From assembly GCA_963763575.1 (NCBI GenBank), contig CAVXPD010000011.1:1-64000 (forward strand): a DNA stretch of 64,000 nucleotides. The letters run 5' to 3'. This DNA comes from Bog-473 sp963763575 (GTDB taxonomy: Bacteria > Actinomycetota > Acidimicrobiia > Acidimicrobiales > RAAP-2). This document shows positions 17,448 to 24,624 of this stretch, piece by piece; within the stretch, counting starts at the first letter, position 1, and every line of letters begins with the position of its first letter. Under the pieces are notes generated by a model. The model ran no database searches and was not told the DNA's origin. It saw nothing but the letters and a program-made list of their open reading frames with translations. A program made the translations under genes and the position numbers.

Positions 17448-18455
17448 CGGCCTAGAAGAAAGCCGGGCACCTTGTGCCTGCCAGCCCCTCATTTGCCCCG
17501 GCTCTCCGAGCGTGGCTCCCCCGGCTCCGTGGCGGTGCGATCCGCGCCGCACAGAGCGGTGTCGCGGCCCCAGAAATCCGGGTGATGGAGGTATGGACCC
17601 TGCGTTGGCGGGGTGCTTGGAGCGGCGATGGGCGCGGCAGGTCCGAGAGGCTCCCCGCTGAGCGACGTCTCGGCCGGGAGGCAGACGAGGCGGATCGGCG
17701 CGCCAATGGCTAGGCCACCGCGCTCGACCACCTGACCAGAGCCGAGGCCAGGCGATCCCCACTCACGACGTCTGGCGAACTCTGCCGGCGAGAGAGGACC
17801 CCCCCAGTGCTTCCTCGATCTCGCTGATGCGGACAATCTCTTGCGGTCGCGGCAGGGAAAGCGAGCTCCGCAGACCGACGGAGGATGGCCGGCCCACTGG
17901 AAGATCTCACGGCGATCGTGCGGAAATCACCGCGGGACCCGTACGCGTCCGCATGCGTCTCTGGGGCACAGAAGAAACGGTCATTGTTCGACCTTGGTCG
18001 GCGCGGAGGGGTCGTTGCAGGATGCGCGATCCCGGACCTAGGGACTGTCCAGCTCATGCAGAACCCCAAAACGCAGGCACGCTCCAGCTCATCCAGCGTC
18101 GCAGTTGGCGGCCCCGAACAGGTACGACGCAGAACCGCTCGGGCGCCGGTTCAGGAGTTGCGTGTTGTCGCGTTGCCGCCTCCAAAGGTCGTGAGACCCA
18201 ACGGTCCACGAGACCAGGGCGAGCGGCCTCCGGTAGGAAACCTTCTGGTCACAATCAGGTCGCGCTCCTCGAGCTCTTCGGGCTCGCTCCGCTTCGGCGG
18301 ATTCAAGATGCGCGAGAAGAAGTCCTGTTGCCCGGTCGCGGCGAGCCCACGCTCCCCAGCGGCGCGGATGACGACGTCCCGCCGCTCGAACACTGGCGTG
18401 ACCGAGCCCGCCAAAGCTGTGCCCCGCGCTGGCTTACTCAGGCAGTTCTGACTGG
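17448..18455. other. About 1 kb without a firm gene; possible decayed or frameshifted gene
   Basis: No frame is convincing throughout. On the minus strand a natural-looking segment lies at 18151-18393 (VFERRDVVIRAAGERGL, then FFSRILNPPKRSEPEELEER), about 80 residues from a GTG. It ends just before a small inverted repeat GAACCG-N9-CGGTTC at 18130-18150. It could be a short gene after the glycosyltransferase. Further along, another minus fragment near 17,790-17,850 (EIVRISEIEEALGG) runs into a run of seven G and changes frame. These pieces suggest one or two small genes spoiled by indels, or a relic. No family is recognised. Confidence 0.3.
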
Positions 18456-19496
18456 TTACACCCCGAACTCGCGCCAGTGGCGCCACCACAGGGCGGTACG
18501 AGCCTTGTGCAGGTAGTTGCTTGGCAGGAGGGGCCGGACCACGCGGCACGAACGAGGGCCCAGCCGCCGGCGCCAGCTGAGTCCTCGGAACTCGGGCAGG
18601 CGCGTGGCCGATGGGTACGTCTCGATCGCGAACTGCTCGAGCTCCTCGACCTCCTCCGCATCGAAGGGCCGTCGATCGAAGGCTCGACAGGCGCCCCAGA
18701 GCGCTTCTCGTGCCAGGGCCTCTTTCGCCTGGTTGTCGAGCCTCTCCGCGTCACGGAGCCGAGCTCCGTACTGGGAGAAGAGGAGATCGAAGGCGTGCCG
18801 TCGTTGCCGCAAATCGCCGATCGTGAAATTGACAGTCGTCCGCATCATGCTCTGCGAATGACGGCGATAGTAGGCCTGGTCGACCCGGCGCAGGTAGATG
18901 ATGTCGGCGTGCGCGGCAAAGCGCAGCCACATTTCCAGGTCTCCACCCTGCGGAAGGTCGTCTCGGTAGCCCCCGAGCTTCTGCTGCAGCGACGTACGGA
19001 CCACGACCTCTGGAGACGAAATGCAGTTCGTCGGAGTCTTGCAACGGCCGGCCACCCAGTCCTGACCGGACCAGAGACACGGCAGTGGTTCGCCGGTCCG
19101 CGCGGGTGGGATCTCATCGTCGGTGACGAAGAAGACCGAACGCCCGTACACCAGCCCGGCGGTGCTTTGCGAATCGAGGGCGCTCGTTGCCCTCCCGAGC
19201 GCACCGGCGGTCAGGAGATCGTCGGCTGAGAGAAGGGCGAGGTAGTCGCCCGATGCCCAGTCGATGCCTTCGTTGTACGTCGCAATATGTCCCTGATTGA
19301 CGGCATGCCTCCGAAACGTGACCCGAGGGTCAGCTGCGGCAAGTTCCGTACCTATTTCCTCAGTGTCGTCGCTGGAACAGTCGTCGATGATGAGGATCTC
19401 GACGTCGACATCCGATTGCGTCAACACGCTCCGCACACAGCCCGGCAGGTAACGGGCGTAGTTGTAGGTGGGAACGATGACGCTGACCGAGCTCAA
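18456..19496 (-). CDS. Glycosyltransferase family 2
   Basis: About 346 residues from a TTG at 19496 that overlaps the acetyltransferase stop. GT-A fold signatures: SVSVIVPTYNYARYLPGCV at the start, ILIIDDCSSDDTEE (first Asp cluster), YLALLSADD (the metal-binding DxD-like motif), and GGDLEMWLRFAAH with an ED-like acceptor-site motif. The C-terminal 100 residues are Arg-rich helices without clear membrane spans, so it is likely peripheral at the membrane. It adds one sugar from an NDP donor to the lipid-linked repeat unit. It is last in the minus-strand operon with the acetyltransferase and aminotransferases. Confidence 0.85.
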   Translation of the reverse strand: MSSVSVIVPTYNYARYLPGCVRSVLTQSDVDVEILIIDDCSSDDTEEIGTELAAADPRVTFRRHAVNQGHIATYNEGIDWASGDYLALLSADDLLTAGALGRATSALDSQSTAGLVYGRSVFFVTDDEIPPARTGEPLPCLWSGQDWVAGRCKTPTNCISSPEVVVRTSLQQKLGGYRDDLPQGGDLEMWLRFAAHADIIYLRRVDQAYYRRHSQSMMRTTVNFTIGDLRQRRHAFDLLFSQYGARLRDAERLDNQAKEALAREALWGACRAFDRRPFDAEEVEELEQFAIETYPSATRLPEFRGLSWRRRLGPRSCRVVRPLLPSNYLHKARTALWWRHWREFGV

Positions 19497-20119
19497 GCGT
19501 CGCCCTCGGGTAAGCGTGTCGCATGCAGGGCGACGTCGTGCACTCGCTCGAAGGGCAGGGGCTCGAGACCCTCTTCGGTGGACCGGAGCCGATAAGCGCG
19601 GCCGCAACGGCAGGTCAGTGACTCGCTGAGGCTCTCACCGCAACTGCACATCCATCCGATGCACCGCGCCGGGTTGCCGACGACGACGGCGTGAGCCGGG
19701 ACGTCCTTCGTAACGACGGCGCCAGCACCGACGAACGCGCCGTTGCGGACGGTCACACCACACACGATCGTGGCGTTCGCTCCAACGGTGCACCCTCGCT
19801 CCAATCGAGTCGGGACCAGTTGCGTGCCCGCCTTCTTCACGGCCGCTCGAGGGTTTCGATCGTTCGTAAACGTGCAATTCGGCCCCAGGAACACCTCGTC
19901 GCCCACCGTCACGCCGTCGAACAGTTGGACCCCGTTCTTGATCGTGACGCCGTTCCCAATACGGACCCGGCCCTCGACGAACGTGTGATCACAAATGTTG
20001 CAATCGCTGCCGACCACGGCTCCCGCGAGGACGTGGGCAAAGGCCCAGATCCGGGTGCGAGCGCCGACGTTCTCCGTCTCGCACAGGGCTTGCGGGTGCA
20101 CGAAGGCCGTGGTGTCCAC
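19493..20119 (-). CDS. Hexapeptide-repeat sugar N-acetyltransferase (WbpD/WlbB-like) with zinc-ribbon-like tail
   Basis: 208 residues. Residues 1-150 form a left-handed beta-helix of [LIV]GxxxxI hexads (VGSDCNICDHTFVEGRVRIG). The segment FLGPNCTFTNDRNPRA holds the conserved Asn/Asp-rich loop of WbpD-type UDP-2-acetamido-3-amino-glucuronate N-acetyltransferases, and GAVVTKDVPAHAVVVGNPA is the standard ending of the domain. An additional C-terminal piece has CSCGESL and CRCGRAY, four cysteines likely to hold zinc, which the basic enzyme does not need. It lies 3 bases from the DegT aminotransferase that would make its substrate. It acts with acetyl-CoA in the cytoplasm. Confidence 0.85.
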   Translation of the reverse strand: MDTTAFVHPQALCETENVGARTRIWAFAHVLAGAVVGSDCNICDHTFVEGRVRIGNGVTIKNGVQLFDGVTVGDEVFLGPNCTFTNDRNPRAAVKKAGTQLVPTRLERGCTVGANATIVCGVTVRNGAFVGAGAVVTKDVPAHAVVVGNPARCIGWMCSCGESLSESLTCRCGRAYRLRSTEEGLEPLPFERVHDVALHATRLPEGDA

Positions 20120-20122
20120 TGA

Positions 20123-21274
20123 TCAACCCAGGGCCGCCGCCAGCGCATCCACCACGCGCGCTTGCTGTGCCTCGGTCAGATGGGGATGCATGGGAAGCGA
20201 CAGAATCTCGGAGCACGCCTTCTCTGCGACCGGAAAGTCACCGGGTCCGTAGTTTAGACGGGCAAAGGCGCCCACCAGATGCAGAGGTGTCGGATAGTGG
20301 ATGGCGACGGGGATCCCGGCCGCTTGCATGGTGGCGAGGAGGCGGTCGCGCTCGGGAACCCGTACGACGTAGAGGTGCCAGACGTGGTCGTTCCCGTTCC
20401 GTGTGGAGGGTCGAATGACGCCGGGAACGTCTGCCAACATCCGGTCGTAACGGGCCGCCGCAGTTCGTCTCGCTTCGTTCCATCGGTCGAGTTGGGACAG
20501 CTTGGCCTTGAGGACGACTGCTTGCAGTGTGTCGAGGCGGCAGTTGAATCCCGTAACCGGATGGTCGTAGCGGGCCCTGCTGCCGTGGTTACGCAATGCC
20601 TCGATCGAATCCGCGATTCCGCTCGAATTCGTCGCCACGGCTCCGGCGTCCCCGTATGCACCGAGGTTCTTGCCCGGGTAGAAGCTGAAGGACGCCGCCA
20701 GGCCCCAGCTGCCGGCCTTACGACCCGCGTGGCTCGCACCGTGAGCCTGCGCCGCGTCCTCGATCACTTGGAGCCCAGCTGCGCCTGCGACCGCCATCAC
20801 CTCGTCCATCGGGGCGAGTTGGCCATAGAGGTGGACCGGCAGGACCGCCCGCGTGCGCGGGGTCACGGCTGACGCCAACTGCGCCGGATCGATCAGGAGA
20901 TGGGTCGGGTCGCAGTCGACGAATACCGGACGAGCTCCAATGCGCGCGACGGCCCCAGCCGTCGCGATGAAGGTATTGGCGGGAACGACGACTTCGTCTC
21001 CGACTTCGATCCCGGCGGCGCGCAGAGCGAGCTCCAAGGCGTCCGTGCCGTTCGAGACTCCCACCGCATGGGCAACCTCGCAATACGCGGCCCAGGACGC
21101 CTCGAATTCCCGAACGTCAGCACCGTCAATGAAGCAGCACTCGTCCATGACACGCTGCATGGCGTCAAGAACCTGTGGCGCGACCTCGTTGTGTTGCGCG
21201 ACCAAGTCAACGAATCGCAAAGATGGAGCGGAGCCGGTCAACGGCTCCGAGGCCGGTGACGACACAGCGGTCAT
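20123..21274 (-). CDS. DegT/DnrJ/EryC1 sugar aminotransferase (WbpE-like)
   Basis: 383 residues, the usual length for PLP-dependent nucleotide-sugar aminotransferases. Recognisable: SNGTDALELALRAAGI (cofactor phosphate site), PANTFIATAGAV, DAAQAHGASHAGRKAG, and SFYPGKNLGAYGDAGAV with the PLP-binding lysine. GFNCRLDTLQAVVLKAKL and the C-terminal HYPTPLH, where substrate-binding residues lie, are also typical. It probably converts a UDP-3-keto-uronic sugar to the 3-amino sugar that the adjacent acetyltransferase acylates. It is in the minus-strand operon with short spacing on the acetyltransferase side. Confidence 0.85.
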   Translation of the reverse strand: MTAVSSPASEPLTGSAPSLRFVDLVAQHNEVAPQVLDAMQRVMDECCFIDGADVREFEASWAAYCEVAHAVGVSNGTDALELALRAAGIEVGDEVVVPANTFIATAGAVARIGARPVFVDCDPTHLLIDPAQLASAVTPRTRAVLPVHLYGQLAPMDEVMAVAGAAGLQVIEDAAQAHGASHAGRKAGSWGLAASFSFYPGKNLGAYGDAGAVATNSSGIADSIEALRNHGSRARYDHPVTGFNCRLDTLQAVVLKAKLSQLDRWNEARRTAAARYDRMLADVPGVIRPSTRNGNDHVWHLYVVRVPERDRLLATMQAAGIPVAIHYPTPLHLVGAFARLNYGPGDFPVAEKACSEILSLPMHPHLTEAQQARVVDALAAALG

Positions 21275-21310
21275 TGTCCGAATCCAAGGATGAGCATCAT
21301 GGGATGTCAG

Positions 21311-22498
21311 CTACCTCTCGCCCACTCCGAGATGCTTCCGGAGACGCGTGATGACGAAGTCTTGATCCGCCCGGGAGAGGTCGTGGTACAAGGGAAGGAT
21401 CAGAGATTGATCGGCGAGCCGTTCGGTCTCGGGGAGGTGGGTCATCGGCAAATCTGAGAATGCTGGCTCGCGATGGCTCGCCATGACCCCTCGTTTGGCG
21501 GAAATCCCGTCCTTCACCAGGCGGGCGAGCAATTCGTCGCGTCCGATTGGCGAATCGTCGGGCAGCAGTAGCCAGTAGGACTGGTAGTTCGTCGTCCCAT
21601 ATGGCGGGTCCGACACGACCGTCACATCGAGGTCTGCGAGCGAGTCGGTGTAGCGCGCTGCAAGCGTGCGACGCCGCGTGAGGAGCTGTTCGAGCTTGTC
21701 AAGCTGGACGAGACCGATCGCCGCCTGCATATCGGTCATCCGGTAGTTGTACCCGGTTTCGAGATACGTCTCGACGACGGCGGTTCGACTGCGATGGCGG
21801 TCGCTCGCCGACACGTTGATTCCGTGATCACGCAGCCGCCTCGCCCGGGCGGCGTCGGCCGGCGAGGCACTGCCGAGCATTCCGCCTTCGCCTGTCGTGA
21901 GGAGCTTTCTGGGGTGGAAGGAGAAGGTGGCCAGGTCGGCGTCCCAGCCGACCATCTTGCCCTTGTACGTCGACCCGATCGCACAGGCCGCGTCCTCGAC
22001 CACCGCGAGATCCCGTTCGGCGGCCAGCCCACGAATCGTGTCAACGTCGGCGGGAACGCCCATCTGATGCGCGACGATGACCGCCTTCGTCTTGGTACTC
22101 AGTGCCTGGCCGATGGTTTCCGCGGTGACGTTGTGCGTTTTCGGATCGACGTCAGCGAACACCGGTGTTGCGCCGACGTATCTCGCGGCGTTTGCCGTCG
22201 CGATGAAGGACAAGGAGGGGACGACCACCTCGTCTCCAGGGCCCACGCCTAAGAGGATCATCGCGAGGTGGAGTGCCGTCGTTCCGGACGAAACGGCGAC
22301 GGCCTCGTTGCAGCCAATCGACTGTGAGAAGCTCCGCTCGAACTCCTCGACCTTGGGGCCTTGGGCGACCCAGCCGGAGGCGACGACCGCAGCTGCCGCC
22401 TCAGCCTCCTCGGGCCCGAGCCAGGGCTTTGCAACGGGAATGGACGAACGGTGAGGGGTCTCGGACGTGTCCACCGCGTTCTTGTCCATCGCTAGCAT
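21311..22498 (-). CDS. Second DegT/DnrJ/EryC1 aminotransferase
   Basis: About 395 residues from the ATG at 22498, with GGAGA about 11 bases upstream. PLP fold motifs: VSSGTTALHLAMILLGV, VPSLSFIATANAARYVGA, EDAACAIGSTYKGK, and TFSFHPRKLLTTGEGGML with the catalytic lysine. TGYNYRMTDMQAAIG is the substrate-side motif. It differs from its neighbour (FHPRKLLTTGEGG against FYPGKNLGAYGDAG), so it is not a recent duplicate. The SFHPRK form is common in PseC/perosamine-synthase-like enzymes that make 4-amino sugars, so the polymer may contain a second amino sugar. A gap of 360 bases precedes it, unusual in this operon. Confidence 0.85.
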   Translation of the reverse strand: MLAMDKNAVDTSETPHRSSIPVAKPWLGPEEAEAAAAVVASGWVAQGPKVEEFERSFSQSIGCNEAVAVSSGTTALHLAMILLGVGPGDEVVVPSLSFIATANAARYVGATPVFADVDPKTHNVTAETIGQALSTKTKAVIVAHQMGVPADVDTIRGLAAERDLAVVEDAACAIGSTYKGKMVGWDADLATFSFHPRKLLTTGEGGMLGSASPADAARARRLRDHGINVSASDRHRSRTAVVETYLETGYNYRMTDMQAAIGLVQLDKLEQLLTRRRTLAARYTDSLADLDVTVVSDPPYGTTNYQSYWLLLPDDSPIGRDELLARLVKDGISAKRGVMASHREPAFSDLPMTHLPETERLADQSLILPLYHDLSRADQDFVITRLRKHLGVGER

Positions 22499-22858
22499 TT
22501 CTCGTCCGTCTCCTGGTTGGGCGCCAGGCCCTGGGCCGATTGGCCGGCACCGGGCACGGTGCCACTCGCAGAATCGCTGCGAGCGGAATCCCCGCCTTTG
22601 GCCGCTCATGCCACTCGTTTCGAACCGGCCGCGCCGCGGGCGCGTCCAACGCCGGTGCGCCCTACGACCGGGCGCCTATGAAGTAGGACTTCCGAGCCGG
22701 GCGGAAAATACCCTTCGGCGGCAAAAAGTCGCTCGGCCTCCCGGTTTCCTGGGGCCCCAGCGGGCGCCAGGCGAAATTTGGGAGTGGGAGCACCGCGGCC
22801 GGGGGCCCGAACCTCACCGCACGGTCGCGTTGGTCCGTCGAGGATCGACGATTCCCGG
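22499..22858 (-). other. Long gap inside the operon with a structured GC-rich leader candidate
   Basis: All other junctions from 18.4 to 24.6 kb are short or overlapping, but here 360 bases carry no gene. On the minus strand about 200-260 bases before the aminotransferase start, CCGAGC and GCTCGG can pair as an outer stem around an inner GGG...CCC stem, with loops rich in T (CTTTTTGCC and GTATTTTCC). These T-rich loops stand out in a GC-rich context. This could be a cis-acting RNA, a separate promoter region or a decayed gene. I could not match it to a known riboswitch. Confidence 0.35.
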
Positions 22859-23929
22859 TCATTCTGGGGTCTCGGAGAGCTCGAGCAGCGCTTCGGTGAG
22901 CTCCCGCATGACGATGCCCCGGTGGTAGGGGAAGTGCGCAGGGATCTGGTCGCCCAACACGTACTTGCGGACGAAGAAGTCGGGCTCGTTGAAGCCGACC
23001 ATGGCCCGGATCGACGTGGAGCCGGAGAACCGGGGATTGATCTCGAACACGTAGATGTCGTCGTTGAAGAGACGACACTGGATGTTCAACGGGCCACGCG
23101 ACTTGAGTACTCGGGCCATCTCCTCACACTTGTCCACAACCTCGTGGAATCGTCCGATGGTCCCTTGCGAAAATCCACTCGAGATCGCCAAGATCGGACC
23201 CAGCTCCGCCCGCCCGCTTCTGTTGGGCTCCCTGAGCCTGTTTCCCAACCCTGACATGATCTCGCGTCGCAAGGCGATCGAGTTGACGACGGTGCCCTCC
23301 ATGTCGGAGAGCACTCCGATGGTGTATTCGTGGTCGACCGTTCCGACGTATTCCTGAGCGATGAACTCGGGAAAGATCTGAAGAAGATGGCGTGCGTAGG
23401 CGAGGAACTCGTCTCTCTCCTGCGCAAGATAGACGTGGGCGGACCCTGACCCGCCAACCGATGGCTTGAGAACGACCGGAAAGCGATCGAACGTCAGTGC
23501 ATCCTCGATGGCCGAGATCTGCTGGTGCATGGGCACGGCGAACCCGCACGACCGGAGCGCCTCCATCGTGCGGTTCTTGTCGAAGCAGGTGTCGATCAGG
23601 GAACGGGTGTTGACGGGCAGCAGGATCTTACGATCGGCGAACCGCGCTCGCGATGCGCTCAGCGCCTTCAGTTCCGGCTCTGAGCCGGGGAATACCACTC
23701 GGGCGCCGTGGCGCTCACATACGTCGAGGATCGCGTCGACATACCCGTCCTCACCTGCAGCCGGCACCGCCGCCGCGTGATCCGCCATCCGGAATCCGCT
23801 GGCATTCGCCGATAGATCGACCGCCGTGATCTCATAGCGGGTGTCGGCGAGCCGCAGCGCCTTGAGGATCTGCGCTCCGACGCCCCCGCCTCCCGCCCCC
23901 GTGACCAGCACCTGCACTGCGCCCGTCAT
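22859..23929 (-). CDS. ATP-grasp enzyme (carbamoyl-phosphate-synthase-like ligase)
   Basis: About 356 residues from the ATG at 23929, overlapping the metallophosphoesterase stop (ATGA). A pre-ATP-grasp Rossmann-like domain opens with VLVTGAGGGGVGAQILKAL. The ATP-grasp fold follows: DKNRTMEALRSCGFAVP, FPVVLKPSVGGSGSAHVYL (nucleotide loop), FIAQEYVGTVDHEYT, and NIQCRLFNDDIYVFEINPRF with the metal-binding Glu and Asn. Such stand-alone enzymes in surface-polysaccharide loci join a carboxylate to an amine through an acyl-phosphate. With uronic acid and amino sugars made here, amidation of a sugar carboxylate or linking of an amino acid is plausible, but the substrate is unknown. Confidence 0.8.
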   Translation of the reverse strand: MTGAVQVLVTGAGGGGVGAQILKALRLADTRYEITAVDLSANASGFRMADHAAAVPAAGEDGYVDAILDVCERHGARVVFPGSEPELKALSASRARFADRKILLPVNTRSLIDTCFDKNRTMEALRSCGFAVPMHQQISAIEDALTFDRFPVVLKPSVGGSGSAHVYLAQERDEFLAYARHLLQIFPEFIAQEYVGTVDHEYTIGVLSDMEGTVVNSIALRREIMSGLGNRLREPNRSGRAELGPILAISSGFSQGTIGRFHEVVDKCEEMARVLKSRGPLNIQCRLFNDDIYVFEINPRFSGSTSIRAMVGFNEPDFFVRKYVLGDQIPAHFPYHRGIVMRELTEALLELSETPE

Positions 23930-24624
23930 GCCACGCGGTCTCCGACATAGGCGGGCGCATCCCGCTGCAGGCACGCAACGGTTGACTCGTGGATCTGGTC
24001 TCTCCACCGCCCGAGGACCTCATCGACATCGAAGGGGACTCTCAGGATCGAGCATCGGTGAGCCTCGGTGTCGTACAGGGCGATGGACGCAAGGCCGCCG
24101 ATATCGCGAGGCAACCCGACCGAGCCCACATTGGCGACGAGGGCATCTCCGAACGTTGCGACGAAGGGCCGGTGAGTTTGCCCCATGAAGACCGCGTCGA
24201 ATCCGGGCCGCACCGCCTCCTCGAGGACGCCGTCCGGATACAGCCGGCCGTGCACGGGATCGTCCGGTGTTCCGTGGACCAGCAAGAGGCGGCGGCCGTC
24301 CACCTCGACCGTGCGAGCAAGCGGCCACCGACCGAGGGCCTCGAGGGAGGCGGCACCCAGACGCCGACGAGCACATTCGAGGCGGTAGATCGAGTCGGAG
24401 CCGGGCTTTGTGCCCACGGCCAACAGCATCGCCTCGTGGTTCCCCTGTTGGCAATGGGCCTCTGCCTCGTGCAGCAGCTCCAAGCAGGCGCCATCGCCCG
24501 GCAGATAACCGACCACGTCTCCGAGGAAGTACAACCTCGCGATCCCAACCTCGGCCAACACATTGAGAGAGGCGCGCAGGGCCACTGAGTTGCCGTGCAC
24601 GTCGGAAATCAGGCCCAGCCTCAC
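23926..24624 (-). CDS. Calcineurin-like metallophosphoesterase (YfcE/MJ0936-type)
   Basis: 232 residues with all the di-metal motifs: LISDVHGNSVAL (DxH), FLGDVVGYLPG (GDxxG), QQGNHEAML (GNHE), LLVHGTPDDP and MGQTHRPF (GHTH variant). No signal peptide, so cytoplasmic. It overlaps the ATP-grasp gene downstream by ATGA and follows the giant secreted protein gene, whose stop it overlaps at its own start region (24621-24624). The tight coupling with the ATP-grasp enzyme suggests a shared substrate, for example removal of a phosphate from a sugar or nucleotide intermediate. The exact substrate cannot be read from sequence. Confidence 0.8.
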   Translation of the reverse strand: MRLGLISDVHGNSVALRASLNVLAEVGIARLYFLGDVVGYLPGDGACLELLHEAEAHCQQGNHEAMLLAVGTKPGSDSIYRLECARRRLGAASLEALGRWPLARTVEVDGRRLLLVHGTPDDPVHGRLYPDGVLEEAVRPGFDAVFMGQTHRPFVATFGDALVANVGSVGLPRDIGGLASIALYDTEAHRCSILRVPFDVDEVLGRWRDQIHESTVACLQRDAPAYVGDRVA

